The translations under genes and the position numbers were made by a program. A stretch of DNA of 8,271 nucleotides from JAFTYR01 sp964571375 (lineage in GTDB: Bacteria; Pseudomonadota; Gammaproteobacteria; Burkholderiales; Burkholderiaceae_F). The stretch is taken from positions 1-8,271 of the forward strand of contig CAZNBL010000057.1 of assembly GCA_964571375.1 (NCBI GenBank), written 5' to 3'. The notes below the pieces were generated by a model that was given only the letters and a program-made list of their open reading frames with translations, was not told where the DNA came from and did no database searches. Positions 1-4,467 of the stretch are shown piece by piece. Each line of letters starts with the position of its first letter. Within the stretch, counting starts at the first letter, position 1.

Positions 1-21
1 GGATTATCGTTTACGGCAAAA

Positions 22-51
22 TTTAAGCGGACCGGGAGGTCCCGATCCGCT
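22..51 (-). terminator. Rho-independent terminator of cyuA
   Basis: A GC-rich hairpin has arms at 26-37 and 40-51. The arms match at 11 of 12 positions. The one mismatch (C32 against A45) becomes a G:U pair in RNA read from the minus strand, so the minus-strand transcript pairs fully. The hairpin is followed on the minus strand by TAAATTTT. It lies about 28 bases after the cyuA stop codon, which fits termination of the cyuA transcript. Confidence 0.85.
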
Positions 52-63
52 GTTTGAGTTATT

Positions 64-85
64 GAAGTAAGTAATCGCTTACTTC
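64..85 (-). repeat. Inverted repeat over the cyuA stop codon
   Basis: GAAGTAAG (64-71) and CTTACTTC (78-85) form a perfect 8-bp dyad around a 6-base loop. The cyuA stop codon (79-81) lies in one arm. In the mRNA this would be a small hairpin just before the main terminator. It may protect the 3' end or be incidental. Confidence 0.5.
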
Positions 86-1338
86 TGATGCAACATGATG
101 CGGATGATTTCGCGGTCGGTGTCGACCATGCCGCGGCTGGCGATCTCGCCCACGGCGGCTGCCGTATCGTCGGTCGTGTCCTGCACGATGCCGTCGCCGG
201 ACTTAAAGGCCTTGTGGTTTTTCACCATATCAAGCGCGAGGAGCGCCCCTTCGATCGACATCGAAATCTTGGCGGCGCAGGACGATTTGGCACCGTCGCA
301 AAGCAGACCCGAAGTGATCGCTAACGCATTGCGGATCACGGTCTGAATATCTTCGTCTGAGTATCCCTCGAGCATCGCGATGCCGGCGCCGCTGCCGCAA
401 CCGGCACTGACCGCACCGCAATAAGCGGAGAGTTTGCCGATACCCTGCTTCAGAGCAATGGTGACGAGGTCGCTTAGGAGGAGTGCGCGAAGCACGGCTT
501 CTTTTTCTGCCTTCAGCGTTTCGCCGAACACTACGACCGGAATGCTTGCCGTAATACCTTGGTTGCCGGAACCCGACACGATGATGACGGGGAGTTCGCA
601 ACCGTTCATACGGGCGTCGGACGCTGCGGCCGCCCAGGCTCTGGCGCGTACTCCGGGATCATCGGGGTCGCGAAGCAACATGATTTTGCCGATCGTGGCA
701 CCCCAGTCGCCGTTTAAGCCTTCTTTGGCAATCGCAAGGTTGGAATCCATCTGGCGCTGCAGAAGCGGTTCGACGTCCGTGAGATCCATCGTGCGGGAAG
801 CGCGGATGATGTCGGCAATCGACCAAAGAGCACTGTCGCCTTCTTCTTCAGGTACGTTTTCTTTGCTGAATACCACTTCGCCGTTTTCAGTGATTTCGGT
901 GATGTTGGTGTGGAAGGTGCGGATCGTGACGGCAACCGTTTTGCCGCCTAAGGTACCGGTCACTCGAATAAAGAAGACATCGGGTTCATCGGACTGATGA
1001 ACGTTCATGGGGTCCGCGCAGCGTTTTTGAATTTCTTCTCTTTCTTCACTTGTGACTTCGGCCAGGACCTGAAGACCGGATTCGGGGCGGGCTGCGACAA
1101 GACCTGCGACAACCGCTGCTTCGATACCCGAGAGACCGCCGGTGTTCGGGACGATCACGCTTTTGACGTTTTTAACGATATTGCGGGAGACTTCGACGTC
1201 GACGCTTTCAGGATAGCCGCCCAGGCGCTCGGCGACTTCTGCTGCGGCATAGGCGAGCGCAATCGGTTCGGTACAACCCATAGCAGGAAGCAATTCTTCG
1301 GCAAGTGCTTTTTTATATTCACTGACGGCGACGGTCAT
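79..1338 (-). CDS. cyuA: L-cysteine desulfidase (CyuA/YhaM, UPF0597 family)
   Basis: This 419-residue protein belongs to the serine dehydratase alpha-like family that includes Methanocaldococcus cysteine desulfidase and E. coli CyuA (about 436 aa). These cytoplasmic enzymes degrade L-cysteine to pyruvate, ammonia and sulfide using an oxygen-sensitive [4Fe-4S] cluster. The expected cysteine-bearing motifs are visible: MGCTEP near residue 20 (C22), the glycine-rich CGAVSAGCGSG at 307-317, and LLCDGAKSSC at 345-354. Cluster ligands presumably come from these. The N-terminal half also holds the family NTGG segment near 65. The start is supported by AAAGGA seven bases before the ATG. The gene lies about 100 bases after ogt on the same strand, with no strong promoter seen in the gap, so the two may be co-transcribed; a weak -10 (TAGAAT) lies between them. 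The family assignment is firm. Cysteine as the substrate follows from the family and is not shown directly. Confidence 0.88.
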   Translation of the reverse strand: MTVAVSEYKKALAEELLPAMGCTEPIALAYAAAEVAERLGGYPESVDVEVSRNIVKNVKSVIVPNTGGLSGIEAAVVAGLVAARPESGLQVLAEVTSEEREEIQKRCADPMNVHQSDEPDVFFIRVTGTLGGKTVAVTIRTFHTNITEITENGEVVFSKENVPEEEGDSALWSIADIIRASRTMDLTDVEPLLQRQMDSNLAIAKEGLNGDWGATIGKIMLLRDPDDPGVRARAWAAAASDARMNGCELPVIIVSGSGNQGITASIPVVVFGETLKAEKEAVLRALLLSDLVTIALKQGIGKLSAYCGAVSAGCGSGAGIAMLEGYSDEDIQTVIRNALAITSGLLCDGAKSSCAAKISMSIEGALLALDMVKNHKAFKSGDGIVQDTTDDTAAAVGEIASRGMVDTDREIIRIMLHQK

Positions 1339-1440
1339 ATCGGAGTCCTTTCAATTCATTGGAAAAATCGGGAAGACACATCGTCCGATTCTACTGAAGA
1401 GACTCTTTAAAGGGAATATAAGTATTGCTCTCCAGAGGCC

Positions 1441-1989
1441 TCAAAGGCTGAAAAGAGAGTCTTTGGAATTTTTGAAAAGACGCTCGGTTTCCAAGATCGT
1501 CTTCTTGCAGTCGGCTCCGGCGATATAGCCGCCGATCGAGCCGTTTTTTGCGATTACCCGATGGCAGGGAATAAAGATAAGCAGCGGGTTGAGTGCAACG
1601 GCAGAGGCAACGGCGCGTGCGGCGGTCGGCTTGCCGAGTCTTTCGGCTAATTCGGAGTAAGAAAGCGTTTCTCCGTACGGAATTTCGGTGAGTTTCTGCC
1701 AGACGGAGAGGCGGAATGCGGTACCGGTCGCCGGTTTTACGGGAATTGAGAAAGTCTTGCGTCGTCCTGAAAAGAATTCATCGAGCTGTTTTGCGGCTTC
1801 GCGAAGAATCTGGGTGTCGGCCCCGTCTTCGTATTCGGTGTTGCGGCCGAGCAGGGCGCCGAGGTTTTCGAGCAGGGAGTTGCTGTCGCAGACACAAAGA
1901 CAAAGCGCGCCGTCTTTTTCGGCAAGCGTCCAGGTCTCATTGCTGACAGAAGCCGGCGGACGGTATTCGTTGATAAAGACTTTGCTCAT
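1441..1989 (-). CDS. ogt: Methylated-DNA--[protein]-cysteine S-methyltransferase
   Basis: This protein of 182 residues is an O6-alkylguanine-DNA alkyltransferase. It moves the alkyl group from O6-methylguanine in DNA to its own active-site cysteine, a single-use repair reaction. The signature PCHRV lies at 141-145, with acceptor C142. It is preceded by the winged-helix DNA-binding segment (YGETLSYSELAERLGKP, about 105-121) and the arginine-finger helix (ARAVASA, about 124-130), then NP at 134-135. Many family members have RAVG where this one has RAVA. The length suits a stand-alone Ogt/AGT with the short N-terminal domain and no Ada-type regulatory domain. GGAA lies about seven bases before the ATG. 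The start codon overlaps the stop of a short upstream ORF (ATGA), and a terminator hairpin sits 46-85 bases before the start, so expression may be attenuated. Confidence 0.93.
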   Translation of the reverse strand: MSKVFINEYRPPASVSNETWTLAEKDGALCLCVCDSNSLLENLGALLGRNTEYEDGADTQILREAAKQLDEFFSGRRKTFSIPVKPATGTAFRLSVWQKLTEIPYGETLSYSELAERLGKPTAARAVASAVALNPLLIFIPCHRVIAKNGSIGGYIAGADCKKTILETERLFKNSKDSLFSL

Positions 1990-2087
1990 CGAAATTCCAG
2001 CGTGACGTTGTTTTTAAGATGATAAGTCTTTCGGAAAAGAAAACGGCAGGAATGTAAAACAACCATTCCCGCCGCAAAGGTTCTCAT
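1986..2087 (-). CDS. Possible 33-codon leader ORF overlapping ogt
   Basis: An ATG at 2087-2085 opens a frame of 33 codons whose TGA overlaps the ogt start codon (ATGA arrangement). The peptide starts MRTFAAGMVVLHSC and is not recognised. The frame passes through the whole terminator hairpin at 2044-2074, so ribosomes translating it would disrupt that hairpin. No clear Shine-Dalgarno precedes its ATG, which weakens the case. It may be a regulatory leader coupled to ogt or a chance frame. Confidence 0.3.
   Translation of the reverse strand: MRTFAAGMVVLHSCRFLFRKTYHLKNNVTLEFR
2035..2074 (-). terminator. Terminator or attenuator upstream of ogt
   Basis: Arms of 11 bases (2044-2054 and 2064-2074) surround a 9-base loop. 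The single mismatch becomes a G:U pair in minus-strand RNA, so the stem is fully paired only for that transcript. The run TTTTCTTTT follows at 2043-2035. This is a textbook intrinsic terminator. It lies between a promoter at 2124-2152 and the ogt start, so it either ends a short RNA or attenuates ogt. Confidence 0.8.
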
Positions 2088-2112
2088 AAGGTTCAAAAAT
2101 GATCAAAAAGTG

Positions 2113-2136
2113 ACACGGGTGTTATTTTATCCGTGT
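2113..2136. promoter_or_regulatory. 24-bp dyad around a -10 box (candidate operator)
   Basis: ACACGG (2113-2118) and CCGTGT (2131-2136) form a perfect 6-bp inverted repeat with a 12-base centre. The centre contains the -10 hexamer TAAAAT of the minus-strand promoter. A dimeric regulator bound here would block RNA polymerase. The alternative is an RNA hairpin in a read-through transcript, followed on the minus strand by CACTTTTT. The protein that would bind is unknown; the nearby XRE regulator is one candidate. Confidence 0.45.
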
Positions 2137-2152
2137 ATTTCAGTTTTGTCAG
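2124..2152 (-). promoter_or_regulatory. Sigma70-type promoter for ogt leader or small RNA
   Basis: Reading the minus strand, CTGACA (2152-2147), a 17-base spacer and TAAAAT (2129-2124) match consensus at five of six bases in each box. Transcription would begin near 2117, about 128 bases before the ogt start. It would meet the intrinsic terminator at 2074-2035 after about 80 nt. Confidence 0.6.
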
Positions 2153-2176
2153 GAAAAAGGCTCAACTGTCGATGGC

Positions 2177-2205
2177 AAAAAATCCATTGGCAAATTTGCC
2201 AATGG
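2177..2205 (-). terminator. Perfect 22-bp palindrome with T tract
   Basis: CCATTGGCAAA at 2184-2194 is followed directly by its exact reverse complement to 2205. On the minus strand the hairpin is followed by A and six T. It sits about 107 bases after tRNA-Arg and is the best-formed terminator for that transcript. A perfect palindrome of this length could also be a protein-binding site. Confidence 0.75.
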
Positions 2206-2217
2206 CTCGTTAACAAA

Positions 2218-2233
2218 ACTGTTTAAAAACAGT
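2218..2233 (-). terminator. Short terminator-like hairpin ACTGTTT/AAACAGT
   Basis: ACTGTTT (2218-2224) and AAACAGT (2227-2233) are exact complements separated by two bases. On the minus strand TTTGTT follows. The stem is AT-rich and the loop very tight, so it is weak alone. It lies between two stronger hairpins in the trailer of tRNA-Arg. Confidence 0.35.
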
Positions 2234-2275
2234 GTGTTATATATCAGGGAAATTTTTCTGAAGCAGAAATGAGGA

Positions 2276-2306
2276 AGTCCTCGGATGCTGTTCGCATACG
2301 AGGACT
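2276..2306 (-). terminator. Long hairpin just after tRNA-Arg
   Basis: AGTCCTCG (2276-2283) pairs with CGAGGACT (2299-2306). Inside this, ATGC (2285-2288) pairs with GCAT (2294-2297), separated from the outer stem by a single G/A mismatch and closed by a 5-base loop. The stem starts five bases after the encoded CCA. The minus strand continues TCCTCATTTCTG, which is a poor T tract, so this may protect or process the tRNA 3' trailer rather than terminate by itself. Confidence 0.55.
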
Positions 2307-2311
2307 ATCGG

Positions 2312-2388
2312 TGGCGCGGCAGGCAGGAATCGAACCCACGACCCCCTGGTTCGTAGCCAGGTACTCTATCCAGCTGAGCTACTGCCGC
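2312..2388 (-). tRNA. tRNA-Arg (anticodon ACG)
   Basis: A complete 77-base cloverleaf lies on the minus strand. The acceptor stem GCGGCAG/CTGCCGC is perfect, the discriminator is G and CCA is encoded. The anticodon stem CCTGG/CCAGG closes the loop CTACGAA, so the anticodon is ACG (2354-2352). In bacteria this A34 is normally deaminated to inosine by TadA to read CGU, CGC and CGA. The T loop is TTCGATT on a five-pair stem that includes two G:U pairs. Confidence 0.97.
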
Positions 2389-2408
2389 GCAATCAGTTGA
2401 GGATTCGA

Positions 2409-2436
2409 ATTATACAGAAGATTTTTAAAGTGTCAA
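2409..2436 (-). promoter_or_regulatory. Consensus promoter of tRNA-Arg
   Basis: TTGACA (2436-2431), a 16-base spacer and TATAAT (2414-2409) are both perfect hexamers. The -35 box overlaps the last sense codons of the XRE gene, whose stop codon is at 2427-2425. The expected start is near 2402, about 14 bases before the mature tRNA. The tRNA is therefore transcribed independently of the regulator, with possible read-through from it. Confidence 0.9.
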
Positions 2437-2862
2437 ATCGTCTTCGATATTTTTTTCTTTGTCCTCATCTTCCATGACGCCGGAAGCCGGTTTCTTTCTC
2501 TTAAGGACTTCCTGTTTTGCTTTCGAAGCTGCAAGAAGACCTTCGGCAACGTGACGAAGAATATGACGGTCTTTGCTCGAGAGTTCTTTCATGATGGCAT
2601 CATCCTGAGAAACTCTCAGTGCGCCCTGTCGGTCGGAAGTACGTCCGAGCAGATAATCGGTAGATACGCCGAGGGCGTTGGCAAGTTTTACGATGCCGTA
2701 GAGTGTCGGCAGGCGGTTCGAGTTGATATTCTCGTAAAGAGAGAGCACCGGCTGCGGAATTTCACACACTCTTGCAAGCTCTGCCTGAGTCATCAGTTTC
2801 TCCTGACGAAGTCTCAGCAGTTTCTGCGATAAATTTTTTTTGAATTGGGGATCGCTGTCCAT
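2425..2862 (-). CDS. XRE-family helix-turn-helix regulator
   Basis: The product has 145 residues. Residues about 10-72 form a Cro/CI-type HTH domain: LRQEKLMTQAELAR, then the recognition helix around IPQPVLSLYENINS, then PTLYGIVKLANALGVSTDYLLG. That last stretch is typical of small XRE repressors. Residues 73-115 look helical and could mediate dimerisation. The tail of about 30 residues is highly charged (KRKK followed by acidic residues) and probably disordered. No protease or ligand-binding domain is recognisable, so the signal is unknown. No good Shine-Dalgarno precedes the ATG. The gene is divergent from tRNA-Ser and its end carries the tRNA-Arg promoter. It may be a host gene or a leftover of an element at the tRNA; the sequence does not decide. 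Nearby dyads, such as those at 2113-2136 and 2920-2950, are possible operators. Confidence 0.85.
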   Translation of the reverse strand: MDSDPQFKKNLSQKLLRLRQEKLMTQAELARVCEIPQPVLSLYENINSNRLPTLYGIVKLANALGVSTDYLLGRTSDRQGALRVSQDDAIMKELSSKDRHILRHVAEGLLAASKAKQEVLKRKKPASGVMEDEDKEKNIEDDLTL

Positions 2863-2893
2863 TTTCGTATAACTATATGATGTTTCAAGGAAT

Positions 2894-2922
2894 ATCTTAG
2901 CGAAGTTTGGTCGGGGTGGAAA
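2894..2922 (-). promoter_or_regulatory. Probable promoter of the XRE gene
   Basis: On the minus strand TTTCCA (2922-2917), a 17-base spacer and TAAGAT (2899-2894) each match consensus at four of six bases. The start would lie near 2887, about 25 bases before the ATG. It is the best candidate seen but not a strong one. Confidence 0.35.
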
Positions 2923-2959
2923 ATTTTTTAAAAAAATCTAAAAAAATTTTGCATTTTTG
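2920..2959 (+). promoter_or_regulatory. A-tract region and UP-like element
   Basis: AAAATTTTTT (2920-2929) and AAAAAATTTT (2941-2950) are an exact 10-bp inverted repeat with an 11-base spacer, followed by another T run up to the -35 box of tRNA-Ser. The position and A/T content fit an UP element contacted by the RNA polymerase alpha subunits, as is common at stable-RNA promoters. It also separates the two divergent promoters. Confidence 0.5.
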
Positions 2960-2960
2960 C

Positions 2961-2989
2961 TTGACAAGCGAAAAAAGCATGTGTAATAT
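2961..2989 (+). promoter_or_regulatory. Strong promoter of tRNA-Ser
   Basis: TTGACA (2961-2966) is a perfect -35 box. A 17-base spacer follows, then TAATAT (2984-2989) as the -10. The start is expected near 2996, giving a leader of about 28 nt before the mature tRNA. Confidence 0.85.
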
Positions 2990-3023
2990 TCGAATCCTGT
3001 TCTGTTGGAACGAAAACAGAAAC

Positions 3024-3114
3024 GGAAAGGTGGCCGAGTGGTTTAAGGCGCACGCCTGGAAAGCGTGTTGACGTGAATAGCGTCACGGGGGTTCGAATCC
3101 CCCCCTTTCCGCCA
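3024..3114 (+). tRNA. tRNA-Ser (anticodon GGA)
   Basis: A 91-base class II tRNA has a perfect acceptor stem GGAAAGG/CCTTTCC, G discriminator and encoded CCA (3112-3114). The anticodon stem CACGC/GCGTG closes the loop CTGGAAA, so the anticodon is GGA (3058-3060), reading UCC and UCU. The long variable arm TGACG/CGTCA and the T arm GGGGG-TTCGAAT-CCCCC are intact. tRNA-Ser 3' ends are common integration sites for mobile elements, and conjugation genes lie beyond it, but no second copy of its 3' end is present in the window. Confidence 0.97.
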
Positions 3115-3167
3115 GATCTTCTCTTCGAAATTCTCGAAAAATCTCCCGAACTGATTACGAAGCATCT

Positions 3168-3187
3168 GACGGATTGTCCGTCGTTTT
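3168..3187 (+). terminator. Intrinsic terminator of tRNA-Ser
   Basis: GACGGA (3168-3173) and TCCGTC (3177-3182) form a 6-bp GC-rich stem with a TTG loop, followed by GTTTT. It lies 53 bases after the tRNA 3' end on the same strand. Confidence 0.65.
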
Positions 3188-3437
3188 GTCGTATCTGCAA
3201 TTTTTATTTCATTTCCTGTTTTTATTTACTCAGATTCCGGTCTGCGGCTGTTTTGTGCTGCGCGTCGTACCGTCGGATCGTGGTGTTTTGTTGCACCGGG
3301 CGTCTTTATATCGATCCGGCAACCGGTTTTATCGCTGTTCCGGATGTTTTTACGTGATAAACCACCCGGAACTCTGTTTCAGATGCTTATCTGAATTTAT
3401 AACTTATTGAATATTAAAGATAAGTTGTTTAAACGGA
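3188..3437. other. Region without recognisable gene between tRNA-Ser and tra operon
   Basis: No frame on either strand looks like a known protein and no remnant of traW is recognised. Small hairpins are present: CCGG-CAA-CCGG followed by TTTTAT at 3316-3332, TTCAGAT-GCTT-ATCTGAA at 3378-3395, and AACTTAT/ATAAGTT at 3401-3426. The last begins 12 bases after the traF stop as read on the minus strand and is the only candidate for an operon terminator. It is AT-rich and weak. Confidence 0.5.
3401..3426 (-). terminator. Weak hairpin after traF, possible operon end
   Basis: AACTTAT (3401-3407) and ATAAGTT (3420-3426) pair across a 12-base loop. There is no GC in the stem beyond one pair per arm and no clean T tract, so this is marked only as the best-placed structure for ending the tra transcript. 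Confidence 0.25.
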
Positions 3438-3968
3438 TCAGAAAATAATGTATCCCCTCCCGCGAACCGAGGCTCTCGGAACGCATCCCCAATAGCGGGA
3501 ATCATATGAATCGGGCGTGTCGCCCAAGAAAAATAATTCGTCTTCTCCGAGGATTCGGTCGAAAGCGTAATCCTCTGATTTTCCTTGATTAAATCGTAAA
3601 AGGGGGAGTGATGTACGCGTAACTTCCCCGTTGATGCGAAGTACGCCTTTTTCATCGATCGAAACCCGATCGCCTCCCGTTGCGGCAAGACGCTTCATCC
3701 AGAACTGCTTTTTCATACTGAAGGGCGGACGGATCTGTCGCACTGCGGTCTCAAAGACATAAAGATTGCCTTTTTCGAGCTGTTTGTCGTGCATATCCCA
3801 GAGAAATAGGTGTGCGTCGACGCAAGGATGCTTCTGTGTGTCGATGCCGATACGGTATCGGGCTTCAAAGAAAAGCATCGCAGTCGCAAGCACTGCGGTT
3901 ACGGTAAGTGCTTTGACCGCAAAAAGCGAAAGTTCTTCGCTCGGAATCTTGGAAAAGTACTTTTTCAT
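3438..3968 (-). CDS. traF: TraF/TrhF-like S26 signal peptidase homologue
   Basis: The product of 176 residues resembles conjugation-associated S26 signal peptidases, which process pilin or other exported parts in the inner membrane. One membrane segment lies at about 14-34. Residues 90-103 match the catalytic lysine box (WMKRLAATGGDRV, K92), and 148-166 match the terminal box (LGDTPDSYDSRYWGCVPRA), very close to the GDNRDNS-DSRYWG-VP block of LepB. The region that should hold the nucleophilic serine reads HPCVDAHLFLWD, with C49 in that place and no serine. The protein may therefore use cysteine, or be inactive and structural. AGGATT lies a few bases before the ATG. The gene begins two bases after trbI ends and is the last in the operon. 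The family is clear; activity is not. Confidence 0.8.
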   Translation of the reverse strand: MKKYFSKIPSEELSLFAVKALTVTAVLATAMLFFEARYRIGIDTQKHPCVDAHLFLWDMHDKQLEKGNLYVFETAVRQIRPPFSMKKQFWMKRLAATGGDRVSIDEKGVLRINGEVTRTSLPLLRFNQGKSEDYAFDRILGEDELFFLGDTPDSYDSRYWGCVPRASVRGRGYIIF

Positions 3969-3970
3969 GA

Positions 3971-4450
3971 TCAGAATCCTGCGGCTTTCCAGAGGGCTTC
4001 GGCTTTATCGAAGACTTTTTTACCGTTGCGGCTTGTGAGTGCCTCGGTAAAGTTTTCTTTGGCGATGCGGTTGTCGGGGTCTCGGGCGAGTTTCAAGCGG
4101 ACAGCGGCAGTGATATCCGGAGAAAAGAAGTCGGGCGCCGCAACGACAGAGCTTTTATCCAGAATCAGCAGACCTGCATCGGCTAAGCGCGCAACGGCCG
4201 AGTCGACTTCGCTCTTAACAACGTTCGCCTTCCATCCTTCCTGAATCAGCGTTTGTATGATTTCCTCCCGGTCGACCACGATGAGGGAGTCGGAGAATTC
4301 GTTTTTCGAAGTGCTGTGTGAATAAATTGCATAGGCGCTCAGTATTACGAATACGGCAACGGTGCCGAGCGCGATATACAGTTTTTTCTTCGGTGTGCTT
4401 TGTGCGTCTTTCACCGGTTTCGGTGCGCACATCAATCGGTCGTTTTGCAT
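3971..4450 (-). CDS. trbI: TrbI-like F-type conjugation membrane protein
   Basis: The product is a 159-residue protein with a basic N-terminus, one membrane segment at about 23-43 and a periplasmic domain, the layout of F-plasmid TrbI (128 aa), which affects pilus extension and retraction. The stretch SVVAAPDFFSPDITAAV at about 101-117 resembles the F TrbI segment around VVQGAPDIS, and the helical part before it is also similar in pattern. It lies directly after traC, as trbI does in F. The protein is about 30 residues longer than F TrbI, mainly at the C-terminus. AAGGAT precedes the ATG by a normal distance. The gene starts 17 bases after traC and ends two bases before traF. Similarity is modest, so the name rests partly on position. 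Confidence 0.7.
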   Translation of the reverse strand: MQNDRLMCAPKPVKDAQSTPKKKLYIALGTVAVFVILSAYAIYSHSTSKNEFSDSLIVVDREEIIQTLIQEGWKANVVKSEVDSAVARLADAGLLILDKSSVVAAPDFFSPDITAAVRLKLARDPDNRIAKENFTEALTSRNGKKVFDKAEALWKAAGF

Positions 4451-4467
4451 GTTGAGATCCTTCGGGT

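Noticed and set aside
434..997. Plus-strand ORF of 187 codons opposite cyuA
   Set aside because: It lies wholly within the conserved cyuA frame on the other strand; the composition reflects the complementary codons.
2928..3200. Minus-strand ORF of 90 codons across tRNA-Ser
   Set aside because: It is the familiar spurious antisense translation of a tRNA-Ser (GGIRTPV-type sequence) and overlaps a tRNA with its promoter.
3073..3357. Plus-strand ORF of 94 codons starting inside tRNA-Ser
   Set aside because: Its start lies within the tRNA, it runs through the tRNA terminator and the product is cysteine- and aromatic-rich without recognisable domains.
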